A stretch of 64,000 nucleotides of DNA from Valencia hispanica (GCA_963556495.2 OY747703.1:58725296-58789295), one strand, 5' to 3'. Shown: positions 44,649 through 55,123, counted from the first letter of the stretch. Notes: generated from the letters alone by a model not told the origin. Translations and numbers: made by a program.

Positions 44649-45298
44649 AGGCAAGGCAAGGCAAAGCAAGGCAAGGCAAGGCAAGGCAATTTTATTTGTA
44701 TAGCACACTTTCAACGGCAGGGTAATTCAAGGTGCTTTACATGATTTGGTGATTTAAAAGAAACACATAAAAGAAACACACATTACACATGATACACAAT
44801 AAAGCAAGAGAAAAATAAAATAAAAAAAGCAAGAGAGCATGAACACATTTCATACATATGACATCAAGCATTTACTCGAAGGCAATTCTAAACAGATGGT
44901 TTTTAGTCTGGATTTAAAGCAGTTCAGAGTTTCAGCAGCTCTACACTCGTCAGGAAGTTTGTTCCAGATAAGGGGAGCATAAAAACTGAAAGCTGCTTCT
45001 CCATGTTTAGTTCTGAGTCTAGGGATGTTTAGTAGGCTAGAGTTGGAGGACCTGAGTGGTCTTGGTGGTTGGTACCATGACAACAGGTCTTCAACATATT
45101 TTGGTGCTAAGCCATGTAATGATTTATAAACCAGTAAAAGTATTTAGAAGTCTATTCTCTGAGCTACAGGGAGCCAGTGTAAGGACTTTAGAACTGGGGT
45201 GATGTGCTCTACTTTCCTGGTTCTAGTGAGGAACACGAGCGGCAGCGTTCTGGATCAGCTGCAGCTGTCTGATTGACTTTTTAGGCAGACCTGTGAAG
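44649..45298 (-). mobile_element. L2-type LINE, 5'-truncated, with 6-bp target duplication
   Basis: A minus-strand L2 3' end of 650 bp with a long (GGCAA)n tail (44649-44692) on the left and the ORF2 C-terminus on the right. One open frame (44850-45083, 77 codons) encodes RPLRSSNSSLLNIPRLRTKHG-type sequence and ends after LKTICLELPSS, so this copy has an intact C-terminal end. ATTGCA at 44643-44648 and again at 45299-45304 is a target duplication. Sequence is very close to the copy at 46130-46785, suggesting recent activity of this subfamily. Confidence 0.88.
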
Positions 45299-45379
45299 AT
45301 TGCACCCTCTGGTGGTTTTCTTGGGCCAATACATTTGCATGAGGCATCATAATCATAGACTGTATGATCGCAATCTGTC

Positions 45380-45500
45380 ATGGGCAGGCCCGATACGTGA
45401 ATGGGCGGGCCCGACCCGCCCAGACCCGCCCATGGCGCCGGGCCTGGGCGGGCCTGGACGGCCCGATACGTGAATGGCCCGCCCATGGCGCCCGGCCTGG
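45380..45500. repeat. GC-rich tandem and inverted repeat
   Basis: The word CCGATACGTGAATGG appears twice about 75 bp apart (near 45390 and 45463), with GGGCGGGCC/GGCCCGCCC blocks around it that can pair with one another. It may be a fragment of an unrecognised GC-ended hAT-type element or a local duplication. Confidence 0.6.
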
Positions 45501-45925
45501 TAAAGAAGGTTATTTTTGATTTAAAGATTTATTTTCAAAAGTTGAACATTTCATCGGACATTATACAACTGTTTAGAACAGGGCAGGGCGACATGGATTA
45601 AAAATAAAATCTTTGGTTTTTTTCACGCCAAATTTGTTTTTGCAATAAATCGATTTTTTTCTCCCTTTCTCTTCAAAAGAAAATAATAATAAAAAATACA
45701 AATGACAAAAATATTTTTTCATCTCTTCTTGGAGTTGACCTGAATTCAAAGTCCAATAAATAATACATGCTGTAAAACATGCTTATAAAACAAGATGGAA
45801 GGCCTGGGTGGGCTGACATCACTTTGACCTATGGAAACCCAGGAAATGCATTGGTGACATTTTTTTTCTAGATATACCAAAAATTCAATCTTTATAAATA
45901 GAAGATTTTGATCATTTTGACCTTG
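45501..45925. other. No gene recognised
   Basis: AT-rich. 45570-45660 ('cagggcgacatggattaaaaataaaatc', 'caataaatcgattttt') resembles an hAT-like end. Confidence 0.4.
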
Positions 45926-46122
45926 TTTAATTGACCTTGGCTCACTGGCTCCATACATAAAATCTACTGTGACTAACCTAGGAGTAAAATTGGACAGTGA
46001 TTTTCCTTTGGACAAGCAGATCAATGCAGGGATGAAATCTTTTTTTCATCAGCTGAGGAAAATTGCCAAGCTTAAGCATATGCATTTACAACAAGATTTT
46101 GAAAAAGTAATTCATGCTTTTA

Positions 46123-46129
46123 TTACATC
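46123..46129. repeat. 7-bp target-site duplication, left
   Basis: TTACATC, repeated at 46786-46792 on the other side of the inserted L2. Confidence 0.9.
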
Positions 46130-46785
46130 TTTAGTCGGATTGACTACTGCAACAGCATCTTCACAGGTCTGCCTAAAAAGTCAATCAGACAGCTGCAGCT
46201 GATCCAGAACGCTGCTGCTCGTGTTCCTTACTAGAACCAGGAAAGTAGAGCACATCACCCCAGTTCTAAAGTCCTTACACTGGCTCCCTGTAGCTCAGAG
46301 AATAGACTTCAAAATACTTTTACTAGTTTATAAATCATTACATGGCTTAGGACTAAAATATGTTGAAGATCTGTTGTCATGGTACCAACCACCAAGACCA
46401 CTCAGGTCCTCCAACTCTAGCCTACTAAACATCCCTAGACTCAGAACTAAACATGGAGAAGCAGCTTTCAGTTTTTATGCTCCCCTTATCTGGAACAGAC
46501 TTCCTGACGAGTGTAGAGCTGCTGAAACTCTGAACTGCTTTAAATCCAGACTAAAAACCATCTGTTTAGAATTGCCTTTGAGTAAATGATTGATGTCATG
46601 TGTATGAAATGTGTTCATGCTCTCTTGCTTTTTTTTTCTTTTTCTTTTTCTCTTGCTTTATTGTGTATCATGTGTAATGTGTGTTTCTTTTATGTGTTTC
46701 TTTTAAATCACCAAATCATGTAAAGCACCTTGAATTACCCTGCTGTTGAAAGTGTGCTATACAAATAAAATTGCCTTGCCTTGCC
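46130..46785 (+). mobile_element. L2-type LINE, 5'-truncated, nested insertion
   Basis: A 656-bp plus-strand L2 3' end inserted in an older LINE. It contains the ORF2 C-terminus, with a frame 46221-46589 encoding VEHITPVLKSLHWLPVAQR, then SSLLNIPRLRTKHGEAAFSF and ending LELPLSK. The typical 3' UTR follows, with tail AAATAAAATTGCCTTGCC. The 7-bp duplication TTACATC on both sides fixes the ends exactly. One small frame break precedes 46221 ('CTGCTGCTCGTGTTCCTTACTAG'), where the same kind of shift also occurs in copies A and at 44649. Confidence 0.93.
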
Positions 46786-47455
46786 TTACATCACGCCTTG
46801 ATTACTGTAATTTATGGTACCTTGGTGTCTCCCAGTCCAACCTCTCTCGTCTCCAATTGGTGCAGAACGCAGCTGCACGTCTTTTAACTGGTACAAACGG
46901 AGGCAAAGACATCACCCCAGTTTTAGCCTCACTGCACTGGCTGCCTGTTCATTTTAGGGTTCATTTTAAAGTGACTTTATGTGTTTTTAAATCCTTACAT
47001 GGTCTTGCTCCATGCTATTTATCAGAGCTTTTAAAAGCACATTCCCCCTCTCGGCCCCTGAGGTCAGTGGATCAGCTGCTTCTCCAGGTAGCAAAAACAA
47101 AATGTAAGCTTAGAGGGGACAGAGCTTTTTCGGTGGCAGTTCATAGGCTTTGGATCTACCGCTACAGATTAGGCAAGCTTCCTCACTGTCCACTTTTAAA
47201 AATCTCTTTTAAAACCCGACTTTTTTAGTTTCCTGTTTAACTCAGCATGAGAGCTTTTCAATTTGGGTTTGTTTGGTTTATTGTGTTTTGATATTTTATG
47301 ATTTTATCATTTTTTATTTGTCATTTCATGCACTGCGGTTGTAACGCAGTGAATCTCTGTATTTTTATTTATTTTATTTTTACCCTGTGTAAAGCACTTC
47401 GGTTTCAAGTTTTTCTTGTTATGAAGTGCTATATAAATAAAGTTGGCCTGGGTAA

Positions 47456-47809
47456 ATTTAAATATAAAGTTACAGTATATTGCCCAGCCCTAAGTTTATG
47501 CTTTCCTCATTCCTGGACGTACCTCGGTGCTCTCTGTGCCTCACAGGTTGGATATCTAGGCATTTCCATGCCACCCTGGTTTCAGCCTTCTAAGCATTAG
47601 CTTCCACATACACTGTTCAGGAAAACACCTGACCTCACAAACAATCCATCCAGCTTCAGCCACTTACCTCCACGGATCCTACTCCTCCATCCTTATTGGA
47701 AATTCTCTGCCGAAACGTAAGACAACTCCTTGTTCAATCCAACTATAAAAAAATCCTCCTGTTATTGCCTTTCCTAATTGTTCTTCTCTCACCTCCAACC
47801 CCCTTGTTA
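47456..47809. other. Pyrimidine-rich unidentified sequence
   Basis: Texture like 27300-27700 ('tcctggacgtacctcggtgctctctgtgcctcac'); possibly the same dispersed repeat. No gene. Confidence 0.3.
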
Positions 47810-48440
47810 CCCGTCAGCAGACAGGCAGCAGCGTTTTGGAGCAGCTAATTGAAGGCGACGTAGAAGGGAGTTGTCCATCCCAGCATAAGGAGGGTTCCAG
47901 TTGTTCAGTCTAGAGGTAAAAAAAGCATGTATCGCCCTCTCAAGGCCAACATAAGGTAAATAAGGTTTGATTATTCTAAGTAAGCTAGACTGAACTGCCA
48001 CACTGACCTGTTTAAATTTAAAACAATTATCAAAATATACTCCTAGATTCCTGACAGAACAGTTCAAAGGACCAATAGCACTGCTGCATTCCGATGGCAA
48101 GTCAATTTTCCAAAACACATTCCCATTCAAATGTAAGAAGTTCTTTCCCATTCAAGTTTTAATATCATGTAAACAATTTACTTGTTTCAAAGCAATGAAA
48201 ATACATATTTCCAATAGACTGAGTTCAAAGAAGCATATACAATGAAAGACGTATAGGTCCCAAGACGGAGCCTTGAGGTACCCCACAGTTTAGCGTGGGA
48301 AAGCTGACCCAACTGGACAGAACAACTTCTGCATTACAGGAATGAGTGAAACCAGTCAAGCAGCTGTCATATGGTAATGAAACACCACGGTCCACCGGGT
48401 CAAAAGCATGACGTTAATACAGAATCCCCCAACTCTGCAG
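47810..48440 (-). mobile_element. CR1/L2-group LINE fragment, minus strand
   Basis: The minus strand encodes NLGVYFDNCFKFKQ (about 48020-48060), LERAIHAFFTSRLNNWN (about 47890-47940) and LLRRLQLA (about 47830), a reverse-transcriptase C-terminal region. Near 48270 'gagccttgaggtaccccacag' is a degenerate GVPQGS-type motif in reverse. The wording differs from copies A-C and from the LINE at 45926, making this a further subfamily. The frame is broken between motif blocks and the fragment has no identified ends. Confidence 0.75.
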
Positions 48441-48469
48441 TTAAAAGCAGATCTTTGAAAACTCTAACA

Positions 48470-48955
48470 GTGCATTCACACCAATCCTCTTTAGACTGCT
48501 TCAATCAAACTCTAATTCGTTTGCCCAAAAAGTCTGGTACGTTTGGGGAGGTGTGAATGCGCAATCAAACATTGATGCGGACCAAAAAAGCGGACTCTGG
48601 TCTACCTAAAATCCCAAGTCTCTATTCGGTTGAAGTCAACTCTGGCAAATGTTCCATTCACATAAGAAATCGAACCGCACCAAAGATAACAGAGCAATCG
48701 TAAAACATCTGAAATCTGATGCCACTCCATTGTTTGTTTACATTTCACAGACCCTGAAAGGTCCCTCTGTTGAGTGCTTCTTGGTGCAGCGCCAACACAG
48801 GCGAGGAGGTAAACATGTTGTTCAAAAGGTTTGGTTCGTTTGACAAAGAGTAGTTTGAAAGCAAACCCCACCAGATAAAAAAAGCAACAATGTTGCAATT
48901 TTGGTCCCCAATCGAACTGAGTCTGCTGGACTATCCGGTGTGAAAACGATCTAAG
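48470..48955. mobile_element. MITE with GCATTCACACC-type ends
   Basis: Left end 'tgcattcacaccaatc' and right end 'ccggtgtgaaaacg' are imperfect inverted repeats. Inner words 'ttcggttgaagtcaactc' and 'gaggtgtgaatgcgcaatc' repeat the same theme. No transposase frame is present. The class (Harbinger-like or other) is uncertain. Exact ends are approximate because no target duplication was recognised. Confidence 0.5.
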
Positions 48956-49489
48956 AAGTGATGTTTCTGTGGTATGCCACACTTTAAAAACCAGATATAT
49001 TTTTTTAGTTATGTCATGTAGGTGTAGATGCCTCTGGAAGAGGAAATAAACCACCTACCCTGAGAAACGGCCACATGGAATCAGGCCTAAAGTGTCACAG
49101 AGTTTGATCCTAACATGTGAGTCTTCTCCACGTGTTGGAGGGTTCTACCTGCTGTCATGCTGCTTTCCCCCAGTAAGAAAAGGCCTTCAAGAGTTTGTCT
49201 ACCTCAGATAAATGACAAAGGTAGAATATCTTTAAAAGTCAAACTTTACCTGACTGTAAACGCCACTTTAAAGGTAAAGCCACTACTTTCTATAAAGCAG
49301 CCATCAGTTTCGTGACCTCCCACACTCTTAAGAGTGTTCTGTAAAGTGGAGAGATCAAGCACAGACAGCCTGAGGGCAGTAATTCAGTTATGTCTCTCTC
49401 AGGCAAAGTGGAAGGCTGTATCTTAAAGCCTCAGGATATAATAAAAGTTAGGAGCTGACACCTGCAGCCCTGAGGGTCATTAGCTGTAG
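48956..49489. other. No gene recognised
   Basis: Unremarkable sequence. A minus-strand frame of 150 codons (48602-49054) lies mostly in the MITE and has no domain. Confidence 0.35.
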
Positions 49490-49760
49490 AGCATAATTAA
49501 TCTAACATGTCACGTCCGGCTTGTTAGCACCGGCGCTCAAAGTAAAACAAACGACCATCAGCCTGCATCGTCCAGCCCTGCATTGTCAACAAGGATTCCT
49601 TAGAGGGTGTAATGGATAAAAAGGGTCCGGAATAATGAATAATTTATCATGGCAAATTAATTTCATGCTCCGGCAGCGTCCTGGACAACAGCACAGTATG
49701 TGACATCCTCAAACGATTATGCAACTCTCCCTGCTGGAACAAGACTTTAAGTTCCTGCTG
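49490..49760. other. Candidate conserved non-coding element
   Basis: Non-repetitive stretch with a striking AT-rich core at 49633-49672 ('aataatgaataatttatc', 'ggcaaattaatttcatgc') surrounded by GC-richer sequence, the texture of developmental enhancers with homeodomain sites. No repeat signature. Inference only. Confidence 0.3.
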
Positions 49761-50468
49761 AGACCTTAAAAAGGACTTTTGTGCTCATTGTGTGGTTAAG
49801 TCTTCTGTTATTAACAGTGAGGCATTAAATGTTCATGTTTGTTTAATGGTTTATTAATAAGAACGCTGGCCGTGGCTGGTCTTTTCTAATCAAATGTTGA
49901 TTACATCTAATCAGCATACATGTCAGATTAGTAAGTCAGTAACAAGAAACATGCTCATTCTCATGCAGTAAATATCTAAACTCACTGGTTAGAATCACAG
50001 AGCTGCTGTTCAGATTTCAGCTTTCAGTCACATTAGATTTTTTTTCTTGTATTTTTTTACTGTCAGAATGTTGATAGCTGCTTGTGTTTTGTTTTCTCCC
50101 TTAAACATAAAGATATTTTCTCATGCATTACAGAATTTAAGCTGTTCTCCCTCTTAATTATGAACTCATGTAACATTTTGGTCAGCTTGGCCGCAGTGTT
50201 GCACAGTTAAGTTAAAATAGGCACATTCAAGTAATCCATATTTGTTGCATTAAACCACATTGTTTTTAACAGTTATGGCTAATATTTATCTGCTTTTTTG
50301 GAACAAACTTTAGCTGCTCCCTGGAGATTTGAGTTGTAATAAATCCTAAAGATAAGATATGGTTTTCCTGTCTTTCTTCCTTTTATACTCTCACCACAAT
50401 GAGAGTATACACAGTCTTTGTAAGCTTTAGCATTACTGGCATTAAAATGTTTACCAGTAGAGAAGACA
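49761..50468. other. No gene recognised
   Basis: AT-rich; small frames only. An 18-bp near palindrome at 50386-50410 ('tactctcacc...gagagtata') is the only structure seen. Confidence 0.35.
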
Positions 50469-51401
50469 AACAGAACCAGCACTGTGGTTCTACCTCAGTC
50501 AGTATTTATGCGAATGTCATGGAGCACTTTGACGAGGGCAGTCTCAGTGCTGTGGTGAGCACGGAAGCTAGACTGAAAAATCTCCAAGTGGTTGGCCATC
50601 GTTAGGAAGCTATTTAACTGTTGAAACAGCTTTTTCAATAATCTTGTTGATGAATGGCAAATTAGAGATTGGCCTGTAGTTCTGCATTAACCTGTTGTCT
50701 AGGCTACCTATTTGAATCAGATAAGGCCCAATGATAGGGCACACTTTTTTAAGATAGACTGTGGGTGAGATATTGAGGCAGCAAGAGGAGGAGCTTAATT
50801 GGGTTATGATTTCAACAAGGTTTTTTTTGGTTTAGTTTTTAGAATTCAGACATTTTCTTCGCATTGGTGTTGAGTGGGGAGGACTGTGGTAATGGGTTTG
50901 ATACTGATGTACAGACTGACCCTCTGATTGTCAGAATTCTTTAAGTAAAAAAGCTGCAAATATATTGTAAGCCCTGGTGGAATTTAGTTCAGGGTTTACT
51001 CTCACTAGAGGATTAGTTAGTCTTTCCACTGTTGCAAATAGAGTCTGCACATTATAAATGTTTCTGTTAATGATTTCAGAAAAGAACAATTCCCTCGCAT
51101 CTTTCAAAATTAACTGAAATAATTTCAGTCTGTTTTTGTAGATCTCACAGTGAACTTGGAGTCGAGTTTTCCGCCATTTTCTTTCAGCTCGTTGACACTC
51201 CTATTTTTCAATATGTACCAGTGGATCGCTAGTCCACAGAGACTTCTTTCTACCCAAGACTACTTTAACTTTAATTGGAGCAATGGTATTAATGATGTCT
51301 GAAATTTTAGACAAAGGGTTATCTAAAAGCTTGTTTTTACAGTGGTCTCACTGTTGCTAGCTTGTTTAGCAGAGATAGTGCTTTCAAAGATGACACAGAA
51401 A

Positions 51402-51507
51402 GAATAGTTATTGTATGAATGATTTGAAATGACTTGTCTTGTAAAGTGCCTTAAGATGACATGTGTTGTGAATTGGCATTATATAAATAAACTGAATTGA
51501 ATTGAAA
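51402..51507 (+). mobile_element. LINE 3' tail (GAATT type), about 106 bp, inside copy C
   Basis: A very short 5'-truncated LINE tail ('cttgtaaagtgccttaagatgac', 'aaataaactgaattgaattg') interrupts the endonuclease region of copy C. Removing it rejoins 'gacacagaaa' to 'tggtcagata', the reverse of the SDHF-coding segment of copy A. The flank repeat is only about 4 bp (GAAA). Confidence 0.75.
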
Positions 51508-52100
51508 TGGTCAGATAACGCAATATCAATTACCGAAATGTTGGAGATATTTAAATCTTTGCTGATAATTAAGTCCAGAGTGTGTCCTCGATTGTGTGTT
51601 GGTTTTTTGACATACTGGGTCAGGCCCAAGTTATGAAGAGTGTCACCTAATGTTTTTGCTCGTCTATCTTGGGGGTTGTCAGTATGGATGTTGAAATCCC
51701 CCACAATGATTAATTGGTCATAGTTGATACATATTGCGGACAGAAGGTAGCTAAAATCATTGAAGAAAGTAGCATTAAGTTTTAGGAGGGTTATATAAAG
51801 TTAGGAATAAAGCTCTGTTAGAGTCCTTTATCTGGAGAGCTAAATACTAAATTGCCCAGAAATACCTTTTTACAGTTTATTAGGTTATGAGAAATTGTGG
51901 CTACGCCTCCACCTCATCTGTGTTTCTTGCTCTCGCTTAGAAAATTATAATTTGGAGCAGTTGACCCTATCAATGTAGGTGTTTAATTGTTTATGTCTAA
52001 CCAGGTTTCTGATAGAACTAGTGCATGTAGATTGTGTTCAGTGCAGAAGACATTAATTAAAAAAAGACTTTCCTGACAAAGACCTAATGTTTAATATAGC

Positions 52101-52131
<31 letters not shown>

Positions 52132-52139
52132 AGATAAGA

Positions 52140-52870
52140 AATACTTTAATAATCCCCGTGGGGAAATTAAGTTTCAGTACAACCAATCCAAGATCATACA
52201 AACATTTACAAACATTAACACAGTACAGGATATGGAAGACCGCGGTGGCAGCCGGCTTACCCAGCGCCCCTTATAGCAGATAGAGAAAAGGATACACAGA
52301 AGGTAGGGGGGGGAAGAAGACAGGGGGGAAAAACAATAATGTGCAACTCTGCCCAGCCCCCTACAGGGGGGCCGAGCCGGGGTGCTGAAAAAACCCCCAC
52401 TGCAAACATATAAGCACATATATCAGTCATCACATGTGAGAACACAAATAGGACGGGGGGAAGGTTCAGGAACCCTCCACACAGAGAAAAGTGGTCGCAC
52501 CCATCCAGCGCGCCCAGTATTTCACTGTCCGAAGAGTGGGCAGGAGACTGTAAGGTTAACAATGAGGACATTGAACTCAAGGAGCGTGTGTTTCTGTAGT
52601 TGTGGCGTGAGAGTTCGTGCGTGTGTATGTGTGTGCGTTTTAAGTAGGTGAGACTGTGAGACTCATGTAAACACAGGGGAATGGTGTGGGAGTAGGAGCC
52701 TCCGTTTACATTCTTCTCTTCACAGGGGGAGTTTGTGGTGTCTAGCCTTTCAAGGCTGCACCGGGCTCCAATTCAGATAACATTTTTGGTTCAGGCTGGC
52801 ACTTTTCAGCCTTACAGTTTTTTCAACGGTCTCATAGCCACCGCGGCGCTCCAAACATCCGAATATTGGC
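52140..52870 (-). other. 3' untranslated part of the membrane-ORF retroelement
   Basis: About 730 bp without a coding frame. It includes C-rich runs (52300-52400), a GT-rich stretch (52610-52640) and the conserved terminal block with ccccgtgggg, a short palindrome (52156-52165) that could form a 3' hairpin recognised by a reverse transcriptase (inference). Confidence 0.5.
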
Positions 52871-53212
52871 TCAGTTTCCATCAGCCCGGCTGAGCAACTT
52901 GTCCAAGTTGTGACCCAACTCGCGTACGAGTCCATCCACCGCATCCTGTTTGCCCGTCATGGCATCCAGTTTGCGGTTTTGCTCGTTCAGCGCATTAGTC
53001 TGAGTGTTTACAGCACGGCATAATCCTTCTTGAAGCAGCAAAAGCTTGCCAATTACTTCCGACCGCTTCTTCTCTCTGCGATACATCAGGGATCCACCCA
53101 AGCCAAACAGCAGAAACCCGATTATCATGAATCCAATTATGTAGATATCTTCCACATCCTCCACTGACATCATCGACAGACATACGATCTTCCACTTACT
53201 CCAGGAATCCAT
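52871..53212 (-). CDS. Small single-pass membrane protein with coiled coil
   Basis: 113 codons from a true ATG at 53212 in a strong start context (A at -3, G at +4). Residues 1-22 are short and acidic toward the end (VEDVED). Residues 23-44 form one hydrophobic membrane segment (IYIIGFMIIGFLLFGLGG and onward). RREKKR (45-50) follows, which by the positive-inside rule places the C-terminus in the cytosol. Residues 51-107 are a heptad-rich helix (for example LNEQNRKLDAM, LVRELGHNLDKLL), likely a coiled coil and thus an oligomer. There is no signal-cleavage site, enzyme motif or nucleic-acid-binding motif. The frame is intact although the surrounding L2 is heavily decayed. Its role is unknown; it could be an element-encoded accessory protein or a captured host sequence. 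Confidence 0.6.
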   Translation of the reverse strand: MDSWSKWKIVCLSMMSVEDVEDIYIIGFMIIGFLLFGLGGSLMYRREKKRSEVIGKLLLLQEGLCRAVNTQTNALNEQNRKLDAMTGKQDAVDGLVRELGHNLDKLLSRADGN

Positions 53213-53519
53213 CGTATATCCTGACGGATATGTACCGGCAGGGCAGGCGGGTTACCCCTTCCCCAATTTATGGGTTGAAAAAATTTGATCGATTGCATTC
53301 AGAGACCAGCTGATCAGATCCATAGTTGCTTTCCAAGAAGAGTGCAGACAGATGCTCCAGATAAGACACAAGACAGAGAGAGCAGGGGTGGAATGGCAAC
53401 ACGAGGGAGGAGGAGGAAAAAGCGTCTGTCCTCGTCGAGAGCCGGAAGAAGAGTTTAAAGGAATTGATTTTAGGTAGCTGATCCTTCTGACAGGTGATTA
53501 GTTTGAGATTTGGTTTAAT

Positions 53520-54420
53520 ACGATAGCTTTTGGTTTTCATTTTATGGTTTCTCCTGCTTACTAATACTAATACCGGAATACTAATTTCAGGATGGCCAAA
53601 TTCATCCTGGGAGATGATGAGTCCAGAATTAATGTCCGGTTCCCTTGTTCCTCAGATGTCTGTTCCTACCAGTTGTGTCCCAGAGGCCTGGCGTTGTCCA
53701 GGTTTTGGTGTTGTGTCCCAATTCTAATTTGAGCATTCAGTCTGTCAGAGAATGTTTTAAAGGGAGAGTTATTTGACGATGACGAGTCGGAAGACATTGG
53801 AGAATGCTGTACATCTCTTCTTGTTGCTGGTCGTCCTGGTGGCATCATCTTTGACTTGTGTGCTTGTGGGCAGGCTGGAAGTACTTGTTCTCTGGTAATC
53901 TCCATGCATGATGATCAGTCATGGGGAGCTTTATAAAATATTTTTGAGCATACAGAGCTTTTGATTGATATAAGCAGAACATGTTCAAGGTCAGGTGTCT
54001 CAGTCCAGCTTTGTTCAGATAGCGCTCATTCTCTCTGAAGAGATGTTTTGCACCACAGAATATTTTAAATTTATTGATAAATCCTATTGAGCCATCTATG
54101 AAGCATTCTGAATCTGCTGTACCTTTCATCATTTCCTGAAGGCCCTGGTTCTCTCATAAAGATGTGTATGTCAAGTTCATCAAGTCTTTAAAGCTGATCA
54201 GAAAAACCTTTTTTCAAAATCTCTGACTGTTTTTTGGCTACATCAGTAGATCCTATGTCGATAACAAGCTTTTCCAGCTTCGGATGTTGATTTATGATTG
54301 CCAGGATTTTTCCTGAAATGTCTCTCACCATATTTTGGGATCAATTGATAACACTACTGTTTCTGCTGCAGACTTTTTTGATGCCACTAATTGACCTATT
54401 ATGAAGAAGTAGAACTTTTG
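53520..54420 (-). pseudogene. L2 copy C ORF1, esterase-like part (broken)
   Basis: The minus strand encodes, in several frames, a region aligned with copy A 34380-35060. One open piece (53845-54132) encodes SIGFINKFKIFCGAKHLFRENERYLNKAGLR in parts. It corresponds to the end of the SGNH/esterase-like domain, with ENERYLNKAG where an Asp-His pair would stand. Around 54250 the block III equivalent reads GSTDV. Another open piece (53666-53905) encodes the Ser-rich C-terminal region, with SDSSSSNNSPFKTFSDRLN matching copy A. Stops and shifts separate the pieces. Confidence 0.7.
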
Positions 54421-54583
54421 ATGGGAGATTTCTTTTATTTTCCTATGGGTTTGCTTCATGGGGCTGGATTACTCCTGGAGACCTTAGCTGGTGCTTGGGG
54501 CCGTGTTGTCTGCCGTGGAACCGAGTGGTGCAAATCTGTTTATAAGAGGGATTCCAGAAGTAATATTATTCCTGGACGGAGAA

Positions 54584-54598
54584 CTGTTTCTTGTTTTT
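54584..54598. repeat. 15-bp target-site duplication, left of SINE
   Basis: CTGTTTCTTGTTTTT, repeated exactly at 55124-55138. Confidence 0.92.
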
Positions 54599-55123
54599 TT
54601 TTTGTTTTTTTGTCCCATGGTTTTTCTTCCCATTATTTATCACCCAGTCCTCATACCTTAGTTCCAGTCCTGGGGTTCTGCTCTCCCTCTGCCAGCCCCG
54701 GGAGGGCCCTGCACTGAAACCCAAGCCTCCTTCATGCTTGGGCAGTGAGCAGGCCCTTCTTTTCACCTGATGGGGCGGGGTTTCTCCAGCTGGACATAGC
54801 GCGTGGAAGGATCACGTTATTCCAGCCAGATCCTCCCCATCCCTTCAGGCCCCCCGGCCGGCCAGAAGGAGGCAGTATATAGCCCCAGGACTAGTGCATG
54901 TTTTTGTGGGAGTAGCTCACATTAGCTGCTCAAGGGAACATGGGGAGAACATGCAAACTCCACACAGAAAGGCCCTTTCGCCAACCCCACCCAGGGTTTG
55001 GGGGCTGATGATGTGGGGGAACAAACACACCCTCAGCACCCACAGCGTCCCCGGCGGTAATTGAACCCAGGACCTTCTAGCTGTGAGCTGAGCCAAGCTA
55101 CCAGCTGCGCCACCGTGCTCCCT
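54599..55123 (-). mobile_element. tRNA-derived SINE, full length, 525 bp
   Basis: On the minus strand the element starts at 55123 with a tRNA-like head. An A box (GTGGCGCAGCTGG, 55100-55112) and a B box (GGGTTCAATTACC, about 55055-55068) lie at the expected spacing. The body contains 'ctttctgtgtggagtttgcatgttc', the phrase also seen at 23095-23240. The tail is A-rich (54599-54615 on plus as T). A perfect 15-bp duplication on both sides shows insertion by LINE machinery of the poly(A)-using type. It is inserted in ORF1 of L2 copy C and is clearly younger. It is a long SINE, with about 350 bp of non-tRNA body that I do not recognise. Confidence 0.9.

Larger units (their letters stand above)
45926..47455 (+). 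mobile_element. CR1/L2-group LINE, 3' part, split by a younger L2
   Basis: An older LINE fragment present as 45926-46129 and 46793-47455. The first part encodes VTNLGVKLDSDFPLDKQINA, then KVIHAFITS. The second continues RLDYCNLWYLGVSQSNLSRL, then PVLASLHWLPVHFRV and SLHGLAPCYLSELL. The two parts join in the same frame across the inserted L2 once one copy of the 7-bp duplication is removed. The 3' UTR ends 'gtgtaaagcacttcgg...gtgctatataaataaagttgg'. Wording differs from copies A-C, so this is a separate family of the CR1/L2/Rex1 group. I cannot choose between them. Confidence 0.85.
52102..53453 (-). mobile_element. Non-autonomous retroelement with a membrane/coiled-coil ORF
   Basis: A 1.35-kb insertion in the endonuclease region of copy C. 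Its 3' end lies on the left: on the plus strand a run of GATAA pentamers (about seven, 52103-52138), then 'aatactttaataatccccgtgg' and 'ggaaattaag'. Its 5' end lies on the right near 'ccggaagaagag'. The same 3' end, with a different pentamer (TTCAA on plus), occurs at 63014-63075. A pentamer tail and variable 5' end indicate LINE-type retrotransposition. The only coding frame is the 113-codon ORF at 52871-53212. A clear target duplication was not found. I cannot name the family or its enzyme donor. Confidence 0.7.

Noticed and set aside
48602..49054. 150-codon minus-strand frame
   Set aside because: Mostly covers a MITE and has no domain.
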